Source: Vibrio maritimus
GTDB taxonomy: Bacteria > Pseudomonadota > Gammaproteobacteria > Enterobacterales > Vibrionaceae
Length of the DNA stretch: 64,000 nt
Direction of reading: 5' to 3'
Assembly (NCBI GenBank): GCA_000755425.1
Contig: BBMT01000003.1
Location: forward strand, 186,001-250,000
Shown here piece by piece: positions 19,395-30,774 of this stretch. The notes below the pieces were generated by a model that saw nothing but the letters and a program-made list of their open reading frames with translations, did no database searches and was not told the origin of the DNA. A program made the translations under genes and the position numbers. The first letter of the stretch is position 1. Each line of letters begins with the position of its first letter.

Positions 19395-20762
19395 TTATGC
19401 CTCTGATGAGTGCAGTTTTTCTTGGTAACGAGCAATAAATCCGGCGCTTTGCTCTTCAAGCGTCTGAACAAGTCGACGTGCTTTGCTATGGACAAGGGTG
19501 TAGAAGAACAGCAGTGGAATAGCGACAACTAGGCCAAGCATAGTGGTTACGAGTGCTTCTGAAATACCGCCGGCCATCAGCTTAGGATCTCCTGTACCGA
19601 AGAGTGTGATGGCCTGGAACGTACCAATCATACCCATTACTGTACCCAGTAGGCCGAGTAGGGGAGCAACGGAAGCAAATAGCTTAATTGAGCCAACAAA
19701 ACGCTCGATTCGCGGTGCATTGCGCATAATGATCTCATCCAGTTTCGCTTCTAGATCTTCAAGGTTGCTGCCTTTATGTGATTGGTATGCTTCGATAACT
19801 TCGCCAAGAGGGTTACTCTTTAGTACTTCCTCAGACTTCGCTTGTTTACGCATTTTACCGCCGATGACTAGAAGGCGTAGGTAACAAGCGACCGCAATCA
19901 AGGCACCAATAAGACCCATACCCAAAATGATATAGCCGACGATGCCACCTTGATCGACGCGCTCTTTAACGGTTGGGCTTTGCACCAATAGTGAAAGGAT
20001 CACACCGCGAGACGGGTCAACAAACAGAGGCTGATAACTGTCTGCAGTGGTTTCAAATGGTGATACAAGAGTCGTGATATTGGTAGATGGCTGGCGAGAC
20101 AATTCTTCAAACTTGCCCGTTTGTGGAACGTACGTGACGTACTTACCGTCAGCAATAGCATTGAACTCACCCACTAAAGTAACTTCAGTTTGTGCTTCGT
20201 TACCTTCGCCATAAACCACGATTGCGTTGGCTTTTGATGTTTCGCCAGAGGCCACAATTTGCTGAAGAATGGTGTACCAGAAACCTTCAAGTTCCGCTGT
20301 AGATGGTAGTTCTTTACTCTCAGCGAGCTTAGTCAAGAGTGCATCACGCTCGGGGAACTTAACCGCGTTTTGAGAGGCGCTAAATAGCCCCTTAAACTCA
20401 CCCGCGTACTGTCTTAGGACACCAAACATTTCACCGAGTGTGCCTGAACGTTGACGAAGAGTTTCAGTGAGCTCTGTAAGCAGAACATCGTTGTTATCAA
20501 ACGTTGCCTTGAGTGTGTCGCCACGGGCCGTCTCTTGTGCGAGTTGAGCTCGTGCTTTTTCAAGTAGCGCTTGCTGGTTGTTTCGATCGGCTAGGAATTC
20601 AGCTTCACGTTCTTTGTTTTCTTTAGATTCGAGCGAGCTTTGCGATTTTACAGTTTTTAGAAGCTCGTTCATGGAAATAGGTTTGGTTTCTGCGCTCGCA
20701 ACAGTCGGCAACAGTAGTAGACCGGAGAGTACGAGTGAAGCCATAGATTTAAATGCAGTCAT
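19395..20762 (-). CDS. TtpC-like MotA/TolQ/ExbB-family protein
   Basis: 455 residues. A signal peptide (ending VASAE) is followed by a coiled-coil periplasmic region (about 30-130) and a periplasmic domain, then three membrane helices with a TolQ/ExbB core (LFASVAPLLGLLGTVMGMIGTFQ, GISEALVTTMLGLVVAIP). This layout matches TtpC, an extra component needed by Vibrio TonB2-type systems. It overlaps the DUF3450 gene by one base, so translation is coupled. Confidence 0.9.
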   Translation of the reverse strand: MTAFKSMASLVLSGLLLLPTVASAETKPISMNELLKTVKSQSSLESKENKEREAEFLADRNNQQALLEKARAQLAQETARGDTLKATFDNNDVLLTELTETLRQRSGTLGEMFGVLRQYAGEFKGLFSASQNAVKFPERDALLTKLAESKELPSTAELEGFWYTILQQIVASGETSKANAIVVYGEGNEAQTEVTLVGEFNAIADGKYVTYVPQTGKFEELSRQPSTNITTLVSPFETTADSYQPLFVDPSRGVILSLLVQSPTVKERVDQGGIVGYIILGMGLIGALIAVACYLRLLVIGGKMRKQAKSEEVLKSNPLGEVIEAYQSHKGSNLEDLEAKLDEIIMRNAPRIERFVGSIKLFASVAPLLGLLGTVMGMIGTFQAITLFGTGDPKLMAGGISEALVTTMLGLVVAIPLLFFYTLVHSKARRLVQTLEEQSAGFIARYQEKLHSSEA

Positions 20763-21529
20763 TATTGTTTCTCCCCGGTGTAGATTGGTAGCTTGATCAG
20801 TGCTGGTGGCGCTTGCTTCTTAGCAACGCGAAGACCTTGTTGAACCGCGCCGCGGTATTGCTCTGGGAGAGCTTCCCACTCGCGAGTTTGCTGATTCCAC
20901 ATGCCTGTTTCTAAACCGTCAGGAGATTGGTAAAGCAGCGCTGTGCGACCGATGCGTAAGAAGTCATAGGTGACGACTTCGCCATCACGCTCGAGGCTAG
21001 CTTTGTATGATTCGATCGAGCGCGAGAAGCCCTCTTCAATTTGATAGGCTTCCATTACCTTACGGTACTTCTCTGATGTCGTAACATCGGCACGATCCAT
21101 GAGTCGTTTAAGCTCGGCGACGCGTTTGCCTCGCTCTTCGACTTGGAAGGGCAGGTCGAGTTGGATAAAGTCGTCCAGTGCTTGCACCATATTGAGCGTA
21201 AGCGGTACGACTTCCATTGCGGTTTGGTCAATCTGAGAGATCTGACTGTTGAGTGAGTCAATCTCACCTTGTTGTGAGTTCACCATCTTTTCAATTTGCT
21301 GATTATACGCTTTCATGCTGTCGATTTGACGCAACAAACCCTTGTATTCCGCTAGCATCGAGTCGGTATTTTCCGCGTATTTGTCGATTTTCGCCTGCGA
21401 TGTTTGCGCGTTTTTGTTCGCTTTTGCTTGTGTCGCGACGACTTGGCCACTATCTGCTGCGTAGCTGGAGCTACCTATAGCGAGCATGCCTATAGTGAGA
21501 CCACTCAGCGCGATATCCTTAATTTTCAT
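20762..21529 (-). CDS. DUF3450 family periplasmic coiled-coil protein
   Basis: 255 residues. Signal peptide ending SSYAADS, then a long coiled coil at about residues 45-100 (YKGLLRQIDSMKAYNQQIEK and the following heptads) and a C-terminal globular part. DUF3450 genes typically stand first in TtpC-ExbB-ExbD-TonB operons, as here. The function is unknown. It opens the operon; a terminator at 21558-21583 separates it from the receptor gene upstream. Confidence 0.88.
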   Translation of the reverse strand: MKIKDIALSGLTIGMLAIGSSSYAADSGQVVATQAKANKNAQTSQAKIDKYAENTDSMLAEYKGLLRQIDSMKAYNQQIEKMVNSQQGEIDSLNSQISQIDQTAMEVVPLTLNMVQALDDFIQLDLPFQVEERGKRVAELKRLMDRADVTTSEKYRKVMEAYQIEEGFSRSIESYKASLERDGEVVTYDFLRIGRTALLYQSPDGLETGMWNQQTREWEALPEQYRGAVQQGLRVAKKQAPPALIKLPIYTGEKQ

Positions 21530-21557
21530 GTATGCATCCTTGTGTTTTGTCAGTCGT

Positions 21558-21583
21558 AAAAAGCCGGCACGCGAACGTGCCGG
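21558..21583 (-). terminator. Terminator after the TonB-dependent receptor (minus strand)
   Basis: On the minus strand, CCGGCACG/CGTGCCGG (21564-21583, loop of four) is followed by CTTTTTACG. It separates the receptor from the DUF3450 operon, which must have its own start in the roughly 70-base gap or rely on read-through. Confidence 0.87.
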
Positions 21584-21603
21584 AAACAGGAGGAAGGGAT
21601 TAA

Positions 21604-24257
21604 TTAGAATTTCATGTTTACGTTGGCGTAGAAGTAACGGCCGATAACGTCATAGGTTGTGGCGTCTGTATTACCCGAGATGGTGTCTAGGATAAGCGGT
21701 GGCGTTTCATCAAACAGGTTGTTGACACCGCCAGATAGAGTGAAGCCGTTATCAAACGCGTAGCCAGCGCTCAAATCGTGGTAGAACATGGTCGGTACGC
21801 TAAAGGTATATTTTTCTTGTGGCGCGTCAGAAGCCCCCGGCAGCTCGTAGTCAACACCTGCAATCATGCGAGTATTCCAGTTCACACGCCATGCGTCGCG
21901 AGTGACACCCAAGTTGAGCGTTGAGCGGTACTTGCTGTATAGACCGATTTGGTCACTGATGAATTTACCAGCGTAATCGACAACAGAACCATCTGCTTGA
22001 GTCACTTCGTGCTTGAAGTTATAAGTGTTGTCCCAGTTCGCTTTGAAGACGACAACATCGAAGTCATGCACGTAGCGCAAGTTGAAGTCGATACCGTTTT
22101 TCTCAAGCTTACCTAGATTTGTAGTACGAGCATCAATAGAAACAATGTCGCCATTTCCATCACGTGTGATCTTGTCACAGTACTCGCCCGTCTTAGCACA
22201 TTGATCAAGCATCAACTGAGGGTCAACGTTGTCAATTAGGTTTTCAAGCTCTACTTGCCAGTAATCAACCGTGGCAGAGAAACCCTCTGCAAATGATGGT
22301 GACAATACAAAACCAAATGACGCTGTGTGGCCTTGTTCAGGCTGAAGTTCTTGGTTTGAACCGTAGAATACTGGGAACTGAGTACGACCACTGGTATCTT
22401 GACCGGTAGGATCCGACAAAACATCCGCACTTTCCTGTGCGCCGCCGTAGAGATCAGCAATAGATGGGGCACGGAATACTTCGTTGTAGGTACCGCGAAG
22501 CATCAAATCGCCAATCGGCTGGTACAAGAAGCTGTAACCCATGGTAGTTGCGCCACCAAATGTAGAGTATTTATCATGACGAGCGGTGATCTTTGCTTCT
22601 AAATATTCTGCCATCGTCACTTCGGACAGAATTGGAACCAGTAGTTCGCCGTAGAATGAGTCAACTGTGTAGCCCCCGGAGGTTTCTGACTCCGCATTAC
22701 CCGAAGCGTTACCTAGAACCACTAACGCATCTGGTTGGTTAGCGCCTTGCTCATCACGGTTTTGGTAACCGGCTGCAAACGCGATGGTTCCCATCTCGGT
22801 TTCGTAGATGTCGCCCGTTACGTTGAAGTTGATGATTTGCTGTTGGTTAAAGCCGGTATCTTGGCGAGTGAATGTCGCGTAATCCAGAGCTTCTTGGCTT
22901 ACGTTTCCAAGTATGTCCATTGGCACACAGCCAGGAATAACGTTACCGCCCGAATCAAGACATTGACCATTCGCAGATGGGCCTACCGCGTTACTCACGC
23001 GATCTTTCATAAACACGCCATCTTCAATCTGCTTAGTTTTGGTTTTACCCCAGTTGTAGTTGGCATCCCATGTCCAACCATTTTGGAACTCACCATCAAG
23101 ACCTAATACAACACGACCCGTATCTGATTCGAAAAAGCGGTTACGACCGCCTGTTTCAACCATGCGGCGGCGCCAATCAACGATATCAGAACCAGTGTTG
23201 TTGAACTCATTATCTTTTGAGATAGGGTCATAACCATTGAACTTACCAAAGATAGGTTCGGCTGCGAGTAGGTAATTAGACTCAGAGTTGGAGTAGAGAG
23301 CTTCGAATGTTGCCGTCACTGGACCAAGTATGCTGGTTTCACCAAGTAGGTAGTTGCCTTGAGCAGCAAGATAGCGACGTTGTGCAGGACGTTTTAAATA
23401 GTTGTCCGGCGCGTAGTTGTAGAGATCACCGGGGGCATTAAAGTCACGAAGTGTATCGCTGCCTTCTGGACCAAATGTCTTGCCATCGTAGTAACCCCAT
23501 GGTGGAGCAGAACTACCACTTTGGAACTGGCCGCCATAGCCATCATGTTGTAGATCAGTATTGGCAAAACCACGATCACCGGCCATGATTTCATCTTCTT
23601 TGGTCATGCCAGCAGAAAAGGTTATATTCCCGCGATCGTTTGATGCGCCAGCAAGCATGCTGATGTCGGTCACCTGGCCATCGCTGTTTGATGTGGTGCC
23701 TCGTTTAGCATTAAACTCGAACCCTTCAAAATTCTGCTTAGTGATGATGTTAACAACACCACCAATTGCATCAGAGCCGTAGACAGAAGAAGCACCGTTT
23801 TTCAGTACTTCAATACGTTCTACCATTGCTGCAGGAATCATATTCAAGTCAACGGATGCGTCTGCACCAGTACCACCATTAACCATACGGCGGCCATTGA
23901 CAAGAACGAGCGTACGTTCAGCGCCTAAACCACGTAAGTTTACCGTTGCAGCACCATTACTGCCGTTATTTACAGAGGTGCTTTGTACCGTACCGCCCAC
24001 GCCAGGTAGTTGGTTTAAGACATCACCAATGGCAACTAGACCAGTGTTTTCAATGTACTCTGATGACAGTACTTGAACGGGTTCTGCGCCTTCCATCTCC
24101 ACTCGGGATATTCGTGACCCGGTCACTTTCATTTTTTGAAGCTTTTCTACGTCCTGCTGCCCAGTTTCTTCAGCAAATGCGAGTGGTACGGCAAATAGAT
24201 TTGCTGTGCCAAGCGCAAGACTCACTGCTACCGAGAGGCATGTGCTTTTTTTAACAT
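21604..24257 (-). CDS. TonB-dependent outer-membrane receptor (start frameshifted)
   Basis: About 884 residues when repaired. The visible open frame begins inside the signal peptide. One more A in the A7 run near 24250 gives MLKKSTCLSVAVSLALGTAN and a complete signal peptide ending LAFAE. The plug follows (TGSRISRVEMEGAEPVQVLS, LRGLGAERTLVLVNGRR, IERIEVLKNG-like VERIEVLKNGASSVYGSDA). The remaining 22-strand barrel ends in NVNMKF with the terminal Phe. The plug style is of the peptide/carbohydrate group rather than classic siderophore receptors. It lies next to a TonB cluster and, divergently, a peptide ABC transporter. Confidence 0.92.
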
Positions 24258-24522
24258 CCTTGTACTCCGTTTCGCCAGGTTTCCACTGACGTCTGTTGTG
24301 TAGTGCATTTTTGGTTAAGTCGTTAATTCGGTGTTAACAACAAGCGCAACTTATGACGGGTTAAAAAAGTAATGTCAAATCAGCTAGTTAAAAGGAATGC
24401 TAGTTTGTATAAAGTATCAAATTCTTTAAACTGCCATTAAAATAGTGTTTTCTTGTAAAAAAATTGTAAATGCCAGTGTGATTTATAAAAAATCTTATTG
24501 AATCTAGCAATTGCCACAAATT

Positions 24523-24547
24523 CAGATCATTATTCGATCTGCAGATC
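24523..24547. promoter_or_regulatory. Candidate operator: interlocking CAGATC/GATCTG repeats
   Basis: CAGATC, seven bases, GATCTG, then CAGATC directly abutting. The last 12 bases, GATCTGCAGATC (24536-24547), form a perfect palindrome. It lies about 270 bases upstream of the receptor start. A regulator is inferred only from symmetry. Confidence 0.4.
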
Positions 24548-24724
24548 AACAATTGGTATTTTATGCTAAATATACTTGTTAAATCGAACTTATAATCTAA
24601 TTGTAAATCCACACAATAATTCACCGCATAGACTAATCGTCTATAATTTACCCGTCGGAGTAGCAAGGCCTTAATGGATAAGCGATATGAGGCTCGATAC
24701 TACACTCGATTCATATTGCTAGGT

Positions 24725-24738
24725 TGCATATTTATGCA
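24725..24738. promoter_or_regulatory. Candidate operator: TGCATATTTATGCA
   Basis: Perfect 6-bp inverted repeat with a two-base centre, about 290 bases upstream of the transporter operon. It could be a dimeric regulator site. In AT-rich DNA it could also be chance. Confidence 0.3.
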
Positions 24739-25025
24739 CAATTAATGGATCGATTCTTACATTTTTATGTAGAGTCATTGCTCTATCGACTAGATTGATA
24801 TATTGGAGAGGGTTTATTTATGAGATTTTGTTCTTTTTTTAAAATTATGAGTGTTATTAATTAAAAGTGACAGTGTTTTTAGTTTGTGATAAAAACGTTG
24901 TCGAAAATGAGGGGTGGGAAAATTAATTACATCAGCAGGGAAGCGGAATAATTAATTTGTAGCCGAAAATTAAAGGTTAATTAGAACCATTATTTAGTGA
25001 ACAGCAAACATGGAGAAGTTGATCA

Positions 25026-26050
25026 ATGCTGTCTTATTTCCTTCGTCGTTTGTCGCTTGTGGTGCCGACATTTCTAGGTGTCACAGTCCTAATATTTGCG
25101 ATAACTAGATTTGTCCCTGGAGGTCCTGTTGAGAGGATGTTAGCGAATATGCATTCTCAAGGGGACGGTGGTGGCTCTCTGTCTATGTCTGGCAGCAACT
25201 CAGCGTTATCTGACGAGCAAATTCAAGAGTTAAATGCATTTTATGGGCTGGATAAGCCTGTTCATGTGGCTTATTTTGACTGGCTGACGAACTTGGCTAG
25301 CTTAGATCTCGGAGAGTCAACCCGATATTATGAGCCGGTATCGGATATGATTGCAGAACGCTTACCAGTGTCGCTGTTTTACGGCGGGATGACCTTCTTT
25401 ATTAGCTACTTTATTTCTATTCCTCTTGGCTACTATAAAGCTTGAAACATGGCTCTATTTTCGACTCACTATCGTCTGTCGCTATCTTCGTTGGTTACGC
25501 GTTACCTGGGTATGTGGTAGGCGTTTTGCTGATCACGCTATTTAGCTACCATCTTGAATGGACTCCCATGGGCGGCTTTACAAGTGATGATTTTGAAGAC
25601 TATGAGTTATTGTCCGAACAAGTAAAAGACATTATGTGGCATGCCATACTGCCGTTAATTTGTTACTTGATAGGTGACTTTGCGACCCTGACAATGACGA
25701 TGAAAAACAATCTTATGGAGAACTTATCTGCAGACTATATAAGGACGGCTATTGCGAAAGGTCTACCATTCAAACATGCGGTCAGAAAGCATGCACTTCG
25801 TAATAGCCTTATTCCTATCGCCAGTCACTTTGGCAACTCTTTGTTATTTTTCATGACAGGCGCATTCCTTATAGAGGTCATATTTAATATAGACGGTATA
25901 GGGTTGCTTGGCTATGAATCGATCATGGAACGTGACTACCCTGTCGTCATGGGAATAGTCGCTATAAACGCCATATTATTACTTTTTGGAAATATTATAT
26001 CCGATATATGCGTTGCACTTGTCGATCCGCGTGTGAAGTTTGGGAGTTAG
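25026..26050 (+). CDS. Peptide ABC transporter permease, YejB-like (frameshifted)
   Basis: About 341 residues when repaired. It resembles YejB in MLSYFLRRLSLVVPTFLGVT, RFVPGGPVERML, SIPLGYYKA and the C-terminal GIGLLGYESIMERDYPVVMG followed by VDPRVKFGS. Six or so membrane helices and the permease EAA-type loop (RTAIAKGLPFKHAVRKHALRN) are visible. The frame breaks near 25444: one base is missing after YYKA, then KHGSIFDSLSS continues. First gene of a five-gene transporter operon. Starts three bases ahead of the next permease. Confidence 0.9.
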
Positions 26051-26053
26051 TTC

Positions 26054-27093
26054 ATGGTTATAAGTCCTCTTACTAAGAAGAAACTCATTAACTTTAAGCG
26101 AATCAAACGAGGTTATTGGTCGTTTATTATACTGTCCACAATGTTAGTGTTGTCTTTATTTGCGGAGTTTCTAATAAATAGCAAAGCGTTATTGGTGAAG
26201 TATCAAGATAATTATTATTTTCCGGTAATTAGTGATGTGCGATTAGGCACTGAATTCGGCCAGGCCAATGCTGGCGAGGCTGACTATCGGTTGCTTCAGC
26301 TCTCCTTTGAAGCTCAGAAGGGAGAAAACTTCGTTATCATGCCTCTTGTGCCTTGGAATCCGTATGAGCAGGATTTCTCTGGAGACTATCCACCCAATGC
26401 ACCTAGTGCTGATTCTCGACACTTTTTGGGTACTGATGTCATAGGGCGGGATATTTTAGCCCGTCTAGTTTATGGATTTAGAACCGCGATGGGTTTTGCG
26501 CTGCTTACTATGGCGGCGTCATACGCTATTGGGGTTGCAGTAGGCTGTGCGATGGGCTTTTTGGGGGGAAGTTTGATCTGTTTGTTCAGCGACTTATTGA
26601 GATTTGGTCAATGGTGCCGTTTCTGTATGTGATTATGATATTGGTCTCCATAGTACAGCCTAGCTTCGCATTGTTTGTGGCCATCAACGTGTTGTTTGGA
26701 TGGATGGGGATTACTTGGTACATGCGAACCATGACGTACAAAGAGGTCGCGCGGGAATATGTATCTGCTGCCAAAGCGCTGGGCGCGTCCAATATGCGCA
26801 TTATTTTCAATCATATTTTGCCTAATACCATGGTAATGATCGTCACTTTGGCGCCATTTACTATCGCTGCGAATATTACGGCGCTCACGGCGCTCGATTA
26901 TTTGGGTTTAGGTCTTATGCCACCCACGCCGAGTTGGGGAGAGTTGTTACAACAAGGAAAGTCTAACCTGGACTCCCCTTGGATAGTGACATCTGTCGTA
27001 ACGGCCATTGTAGCGGTGCTGGTTATGGTGACATTTATCGGAGAAGCTGTGAGAGCGGCCTTCGACCCCAAGAAGTTTACCCGCTATGTTTAA
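26054..27093 (+). CDS. Peptide ABC transporter permease, YejE-like (frameshifted)
   Basis: About 346 residues when repaired. The start KKLINFKRIKRGYWSFIIL and the segment ALLVKYQDNYYFP match YejE, which has a large periplasmic N-terminal loop. HFLGTDVIGRDILARLVYG and AAKALGASNMRIIFNHILPN are typical of this permease class. The frame breaks in the G6 run near 26567: one extra G gives GFLGGKFDLFVQRLIEIWSM. It ends GEAVRAAFDPKKFTRYV. With the preceding gene it forms the membrane channel. Confidence 0.9.
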
Positions 27094-27192
27094 AATACAA
27101 GGTTTGATCGCGAGTGGGTGTTGAACCGTGTTAACCGATAGGAAAGGGCGTTTGGGGCGCCTCGAATCAGGAAGTAAGAATAAGGATATCTC

Positions 27193-29027
27193 ATGCATAA
27201 GAATACATTGTTGATTGCGGCAGTTTTAGCTGCAATCCCTTTTGGTAGCAGCGCTAGTGAGCTACCGTCCGGATTAACCTGGATAAGCAATATGGATGAG
27301 CCGCTATTTGCCTCTGAGGAGGCTAAGTTCGGGGGAACATTGCGTACTCACATGTCGAGTTTTCCACAAACACTAAGAAGTGTGGGGCCGGATTCTAACT
27401 CGGGTCTAAGACACTATTTTATGGACGGTACCCCGAAGCTTGCGGCGAGACACCCAAATACCGGCAATTGGATCCCACAACTAGCAGAAGCGTGGGCTTA
27501 TGGAGATGACAATCAAACGGTCTACTTCAAGCTCAACCCGAAAGCAAAATGGTCTGACGGTGAGAACGTAGATGCCGATGATTACCTTTTCATGCTTACT
27601 TACAACCGTTCAAAAGATATCGTCGCCCCTTGGTATAACGACTTTTTTACCAACAAAATTGAAGACGTCAGCAAAATCGATGACTACACCATTGCTATCA
27701 AGTCAGCAACGAAAATGAGCCAAGAAGAGTTGATGATCCAAATTAACTTGCCAAGCAATGGGCTTCAGCCAAGGCCAGAGCACTTCTTTGCTAACCCAAA
27801 GAAGGATGAAAATGGAGATGGTATCGAAGACAATTTCGTGCGGAAGTTTAATTTTAAGGCAGAGCCTACGACTTGGGCTTATTACATGTCCAATGTGAAA
27901 AAAGGCAAGAGTGTGACCTTCAAACACGTTGGTGAAGATTGGTGGGGTTACAGCAATCGGTATTACAAGAATCGCTACAACGTAGAGAAAGTTCGTTTAA
28001 CGGTAATTCGTGACTCAGATATCGCACGAAAACACTTCGAGAAAGGTGACCTTGATGTGTTTGGCTTAGTGCTTCCAAGCCTTTGGCATGAGAAAGCGGA
28101 TAGCAAGCCTTACCGACAAGGTTATATCCAAAAATTTTGGGGTTACAATCAAACTGCTCAAGCGCTGGTGGTCTTTGGATGAACACTTCAATGCCGCTGT
28201 TAGAGAGTCGTGATATAAGAGCGGGTATTGTTTATGCCTCTGATTATGACGGTATGCTAAAGAAAGTACTCCGTGGTGACTATCTTCGTATGCCTCACGG
28301 CATGGGAGCCGGCCATGGAGGCTACGATCGACCAAATAATCAAGCGCCAGCCTTCGACCCTAAAAAGGCAATTCGTTATTTTGAAGCAGCAGGCTTTAAC
28401 AAGGTCGGTGCGGATGGAATTCGCGTTAACGACAAAGGTCAGCGCTTGAGTTTCGATATTACTTACGGCTATCCACCACATACTCCAAGGGTCGCATACC
28501 TCAAAGAGCAAGCGAAACAGGCGGGGTTGGAATTTAACCTCAACCTAGTTGACGGGTCATCGGCCTTTAAGTTCATTTTAGAGAAAAAACACCAACTTGC
28601 ATTCTTACATATGGGCGGTGGTGAAATCCCGGCTTATTGGGAGTATTTACATTCAGACAATGCTAAGCCGCAAACTAACAATCATACCTTCTATCAAAAC
28701 CCAGATATGGACAAACTGATCGACCAATATGTGGTTGAGTTTGATGTGGCGAAAAAGCAGCAGCTGTCTCATCAGATCCAACAAAAAGTGTCGGATGAGT
28801 ACTTAATTGTTCCTGGTTACATGGTGCCCTACACTCGTGAAGCGCATTGGCGTTGGCTACGAGTGCCAGAAAAAGGCATGACTAAGCTGACTGAAGCCAT
28901 GTTCTCAGTAACGGATGTGGCAAACTTTTGGATTGATAGCGATGTGAAAACTGAGACTAAGTCAGCCTTGAAAAAAGGCGAGAGCTTTGAGCCCGTCACC
29001 ATTATCGACGACACCTATAAACTGTGA
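27193..29027 (+). CDS. Extracellular solute-binding protein, family 5, YejA-like (frameshifted)
   Basis: About 611 residues when repaired. Signal peptide ending SSASE. Family-5 peptide/nickel-binding features include WIPQLAEAWAYGDDNQTVYF, KWSDGENVDADDYLF, and RAGIVYASDYDGMLKKVLRG. It is closest in style to YejA, which works with YejB/YejE. The frame breaks near 28170: one extra G gives QALGGLWMNTSMPLLE. It is encoded after both permeases, about 100 bases on, instead of first. A periplasmic receptor for oligopeptides is the likely role. Confidence 0.88.
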
Positions 29028-29053
29028 AGAGTCGTGAACAACGAGGGGTAACA

Positions 29054-29907
29054 ATGCAAGATCATGTGATATTGAGTGTAAGAGACCTCGTGGTGCGCTT
29101 TCACAACGATGAGGATAGTCGCGAGGTACTGCACGGAGTGAGTTTCGATGTGAAAGTGGGGCGCACATTGGTATTGTGGGTGAATCTGGAAGTGGAAAGA
29201 GTGTTACTGCAATGTCCATTATGGGACTGTTGCCGAAACCATACGGAGAGATCACTGCAGGACAGATTCTTTATCGTGATACTGACTTACTTCAGCTAGC
29301 ACCTGAACAAATGTACGCCATGCGTGGTGACAGGATTTCGATTATCTTCCAAGACCCTATGACCGCACTAAATCCGGTGCAAAGCGTTGGCAAACAGCTC
29401 AATGAAGTGTTAGAGCTACACCGCCCAGAGCTAAATAAAGCCGAGCGTCGCGCTACGTCACTGGAGATGCTCAGCAAGGTTAAGATACCACTTCCTGAAA
29501 AGCGTCTTGATGAGTACCCTCACAATCTATCTGGAGGAATGCGTCAGCGCGTTATGATAGCAATGGCGCTCGCTTGTAAGCCCGATATCTTGATATGTGA
29601 TGAACCTACCACGGCGCTTGATGTTACCGTGCAGGCTTCCATTTTAGAACTGATGTTGGAGTTACAGCAAGAGACTGGCATGTCGATGATTTTTATCACC
29701 CATGATCTAGGAGTTGTAGCTGAAATCTGCGATGACGTAGCCGTGATGTTCTCGGGTCGAATTGTTGAGCAGGCTGATGTTTTCGAGCTTTTTGATCATC
29801 CCAAACATCCGTACACTGAACGTTTGCTCGGTCTGATTCCGAGCTTAGAAACCCCACCAAAACATAGAATAGATATTAAACCGATTACCGAAGATATGTT
29901 TCGTTAA
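29054..29907 (+). CDS. Peptide ABC transporter ATPase, OppD-like (frameshifted)
   Basis: About 284 residues when repaired, from the ATG at 29054 with GAGGGG upstream. Walker A GESGSGKS appears after a one-base break near 29172 (an extra T gives [15 protein letters not shown]). The signature [15 protein letters not shown] and Walker [13 protein letters not shown] are intact. The C-terminus has [15 protein letters not shown], typical of the oligopeptide class. Paired with the next ATPase. Confidence 0.91.
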
Positions 29908-29944
29908 GGTGGTTCTTTGAGAGTCAGATTCTTAAGGTACTTAG

Positions 29945-30754
29945 ATGAGTGAATTACTGAAGATAACAGAATTGAAGCAGTACTTTCGATCTGGTAGTGG
30001 CATTTTCCGTCGCGGCTACGTGATGAAAGCGGTGGATGGCGTATCGTTGTCCATTAGGCGAGGTGAGACTCTAGGTTTGGTTGGAGAGTCAGGATGTGGA
30101 AAAAGCACGTTAGGAAGAACGATTTTAAAACTTCTTGAACCTTGTGATGGTCAAATCTTCTTTGAGGGAAATGACATTACTAATTTGTCCCCCCGTGATA
30201 TGCGTCCACTTCGCAAACAAATGCAAATCGTGTTTCAAGATCCGATGGAGTCGTTGAACCCAAGGCACACTGTTGGGATGATTTTGGAAGAGCCGTTTAT
30301 TATCCATAAGCTAGGCAGTCCAGCTGAGCGACAGCAATGGGTTAGGGAGCTGCTTGAGAAGGTAGATCTGCCCGAAGACGCGATCGATCGTTACCCTCAC
30401 GAGTTTTCAGGTGGGCAGCGCCAACGGATTGGAATAGCACGAGCTATTGCGGTTAAACCTAAGCTACTTATCTGCGATGAATCGGTATCAGCTCTAGATG
30501 TATCGGTGCAGGCGCAAATTCTTAATCTACTTCTTGATCTACAGAGTGAACTCAACTTAGCCATTATTTTCATTTCACATGATCTGTCGGTGGTGAGACA
30601 CGTCTCAGATAATGTGGCGGTAATGAAAGCGGGGAGGGTCGTGGAATATGGGACGAGTGATGAAGTGTATCGTACGCCAAAGCATGATTATACGAAGACT
30701 TTGTTATCAGCTATACCTATTACTCATCCTAAATATCGGAAATCAAGAAGCTAG
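29945..30754 (+). CDS. Peptide ABC transporter ATPase, OppF-like
   Basis: 269 residues, intact. Walker A GESGCGKST, signature FSGGQRQRIGIARA, Walker B LLICDESVSALD and an H-loop ISHDLSVV. It ends with the class-typical YRTPKHDYTKTLLSAIP. In Yej systems one fused protein (YejF) carries both ATPase halves; here they are two genes, more like OppD/OppF. It closes the transporter operon. Confidence 0.93.
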   Translation: MSELLKITELKQYFRSGSGIFRRGYVMKAVDGVSLSIRRGETLGLVGESGCGKSTLGRTILKLLEPCDGQIFFEGNDITNLSPRDMRPLRKQMQIVFQDPMESLNPRHTVGMILEEPFIIHKLGSPAERQQWVRELLEKVDLPEDAIDRYPHEFSGGQRQRIGIARAIAVKPKLLICDESVSALDVSVQAQILNLLLDLQSELNLAIIFISHDLSVVRHVSDNVAVMKAGRVVEYGTSDEVYRTPKHDYTKTLLSAIPITHPKYRKSRS

Positions 30755-30774
30755 ACAAATTTGGCTAAATACGG

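Larger units (their letters stand above)
24258..25025. promoter_or_regulatory. Divergent regulatory region between receptor and peptide transporter
   Basis: About 770 AT-rich bases between two divergent operons, with no convincing gene. It contains two notable inverted repeats (24523-24547 and 24725-24738), listed separately. GGAG at 25012-25015 serves the first transporter gene. No Fur-box-like GATAATGATAATCATTATC is visible, which argues against simple iron control. Confidence 0.55.

Noticed and set aside
24400..24666. 88-residue minus-strand frame in the regulatory region
   Set aside because: Low complexity, AT-driven composition, no ribosome-binding site and no recognisable domain.
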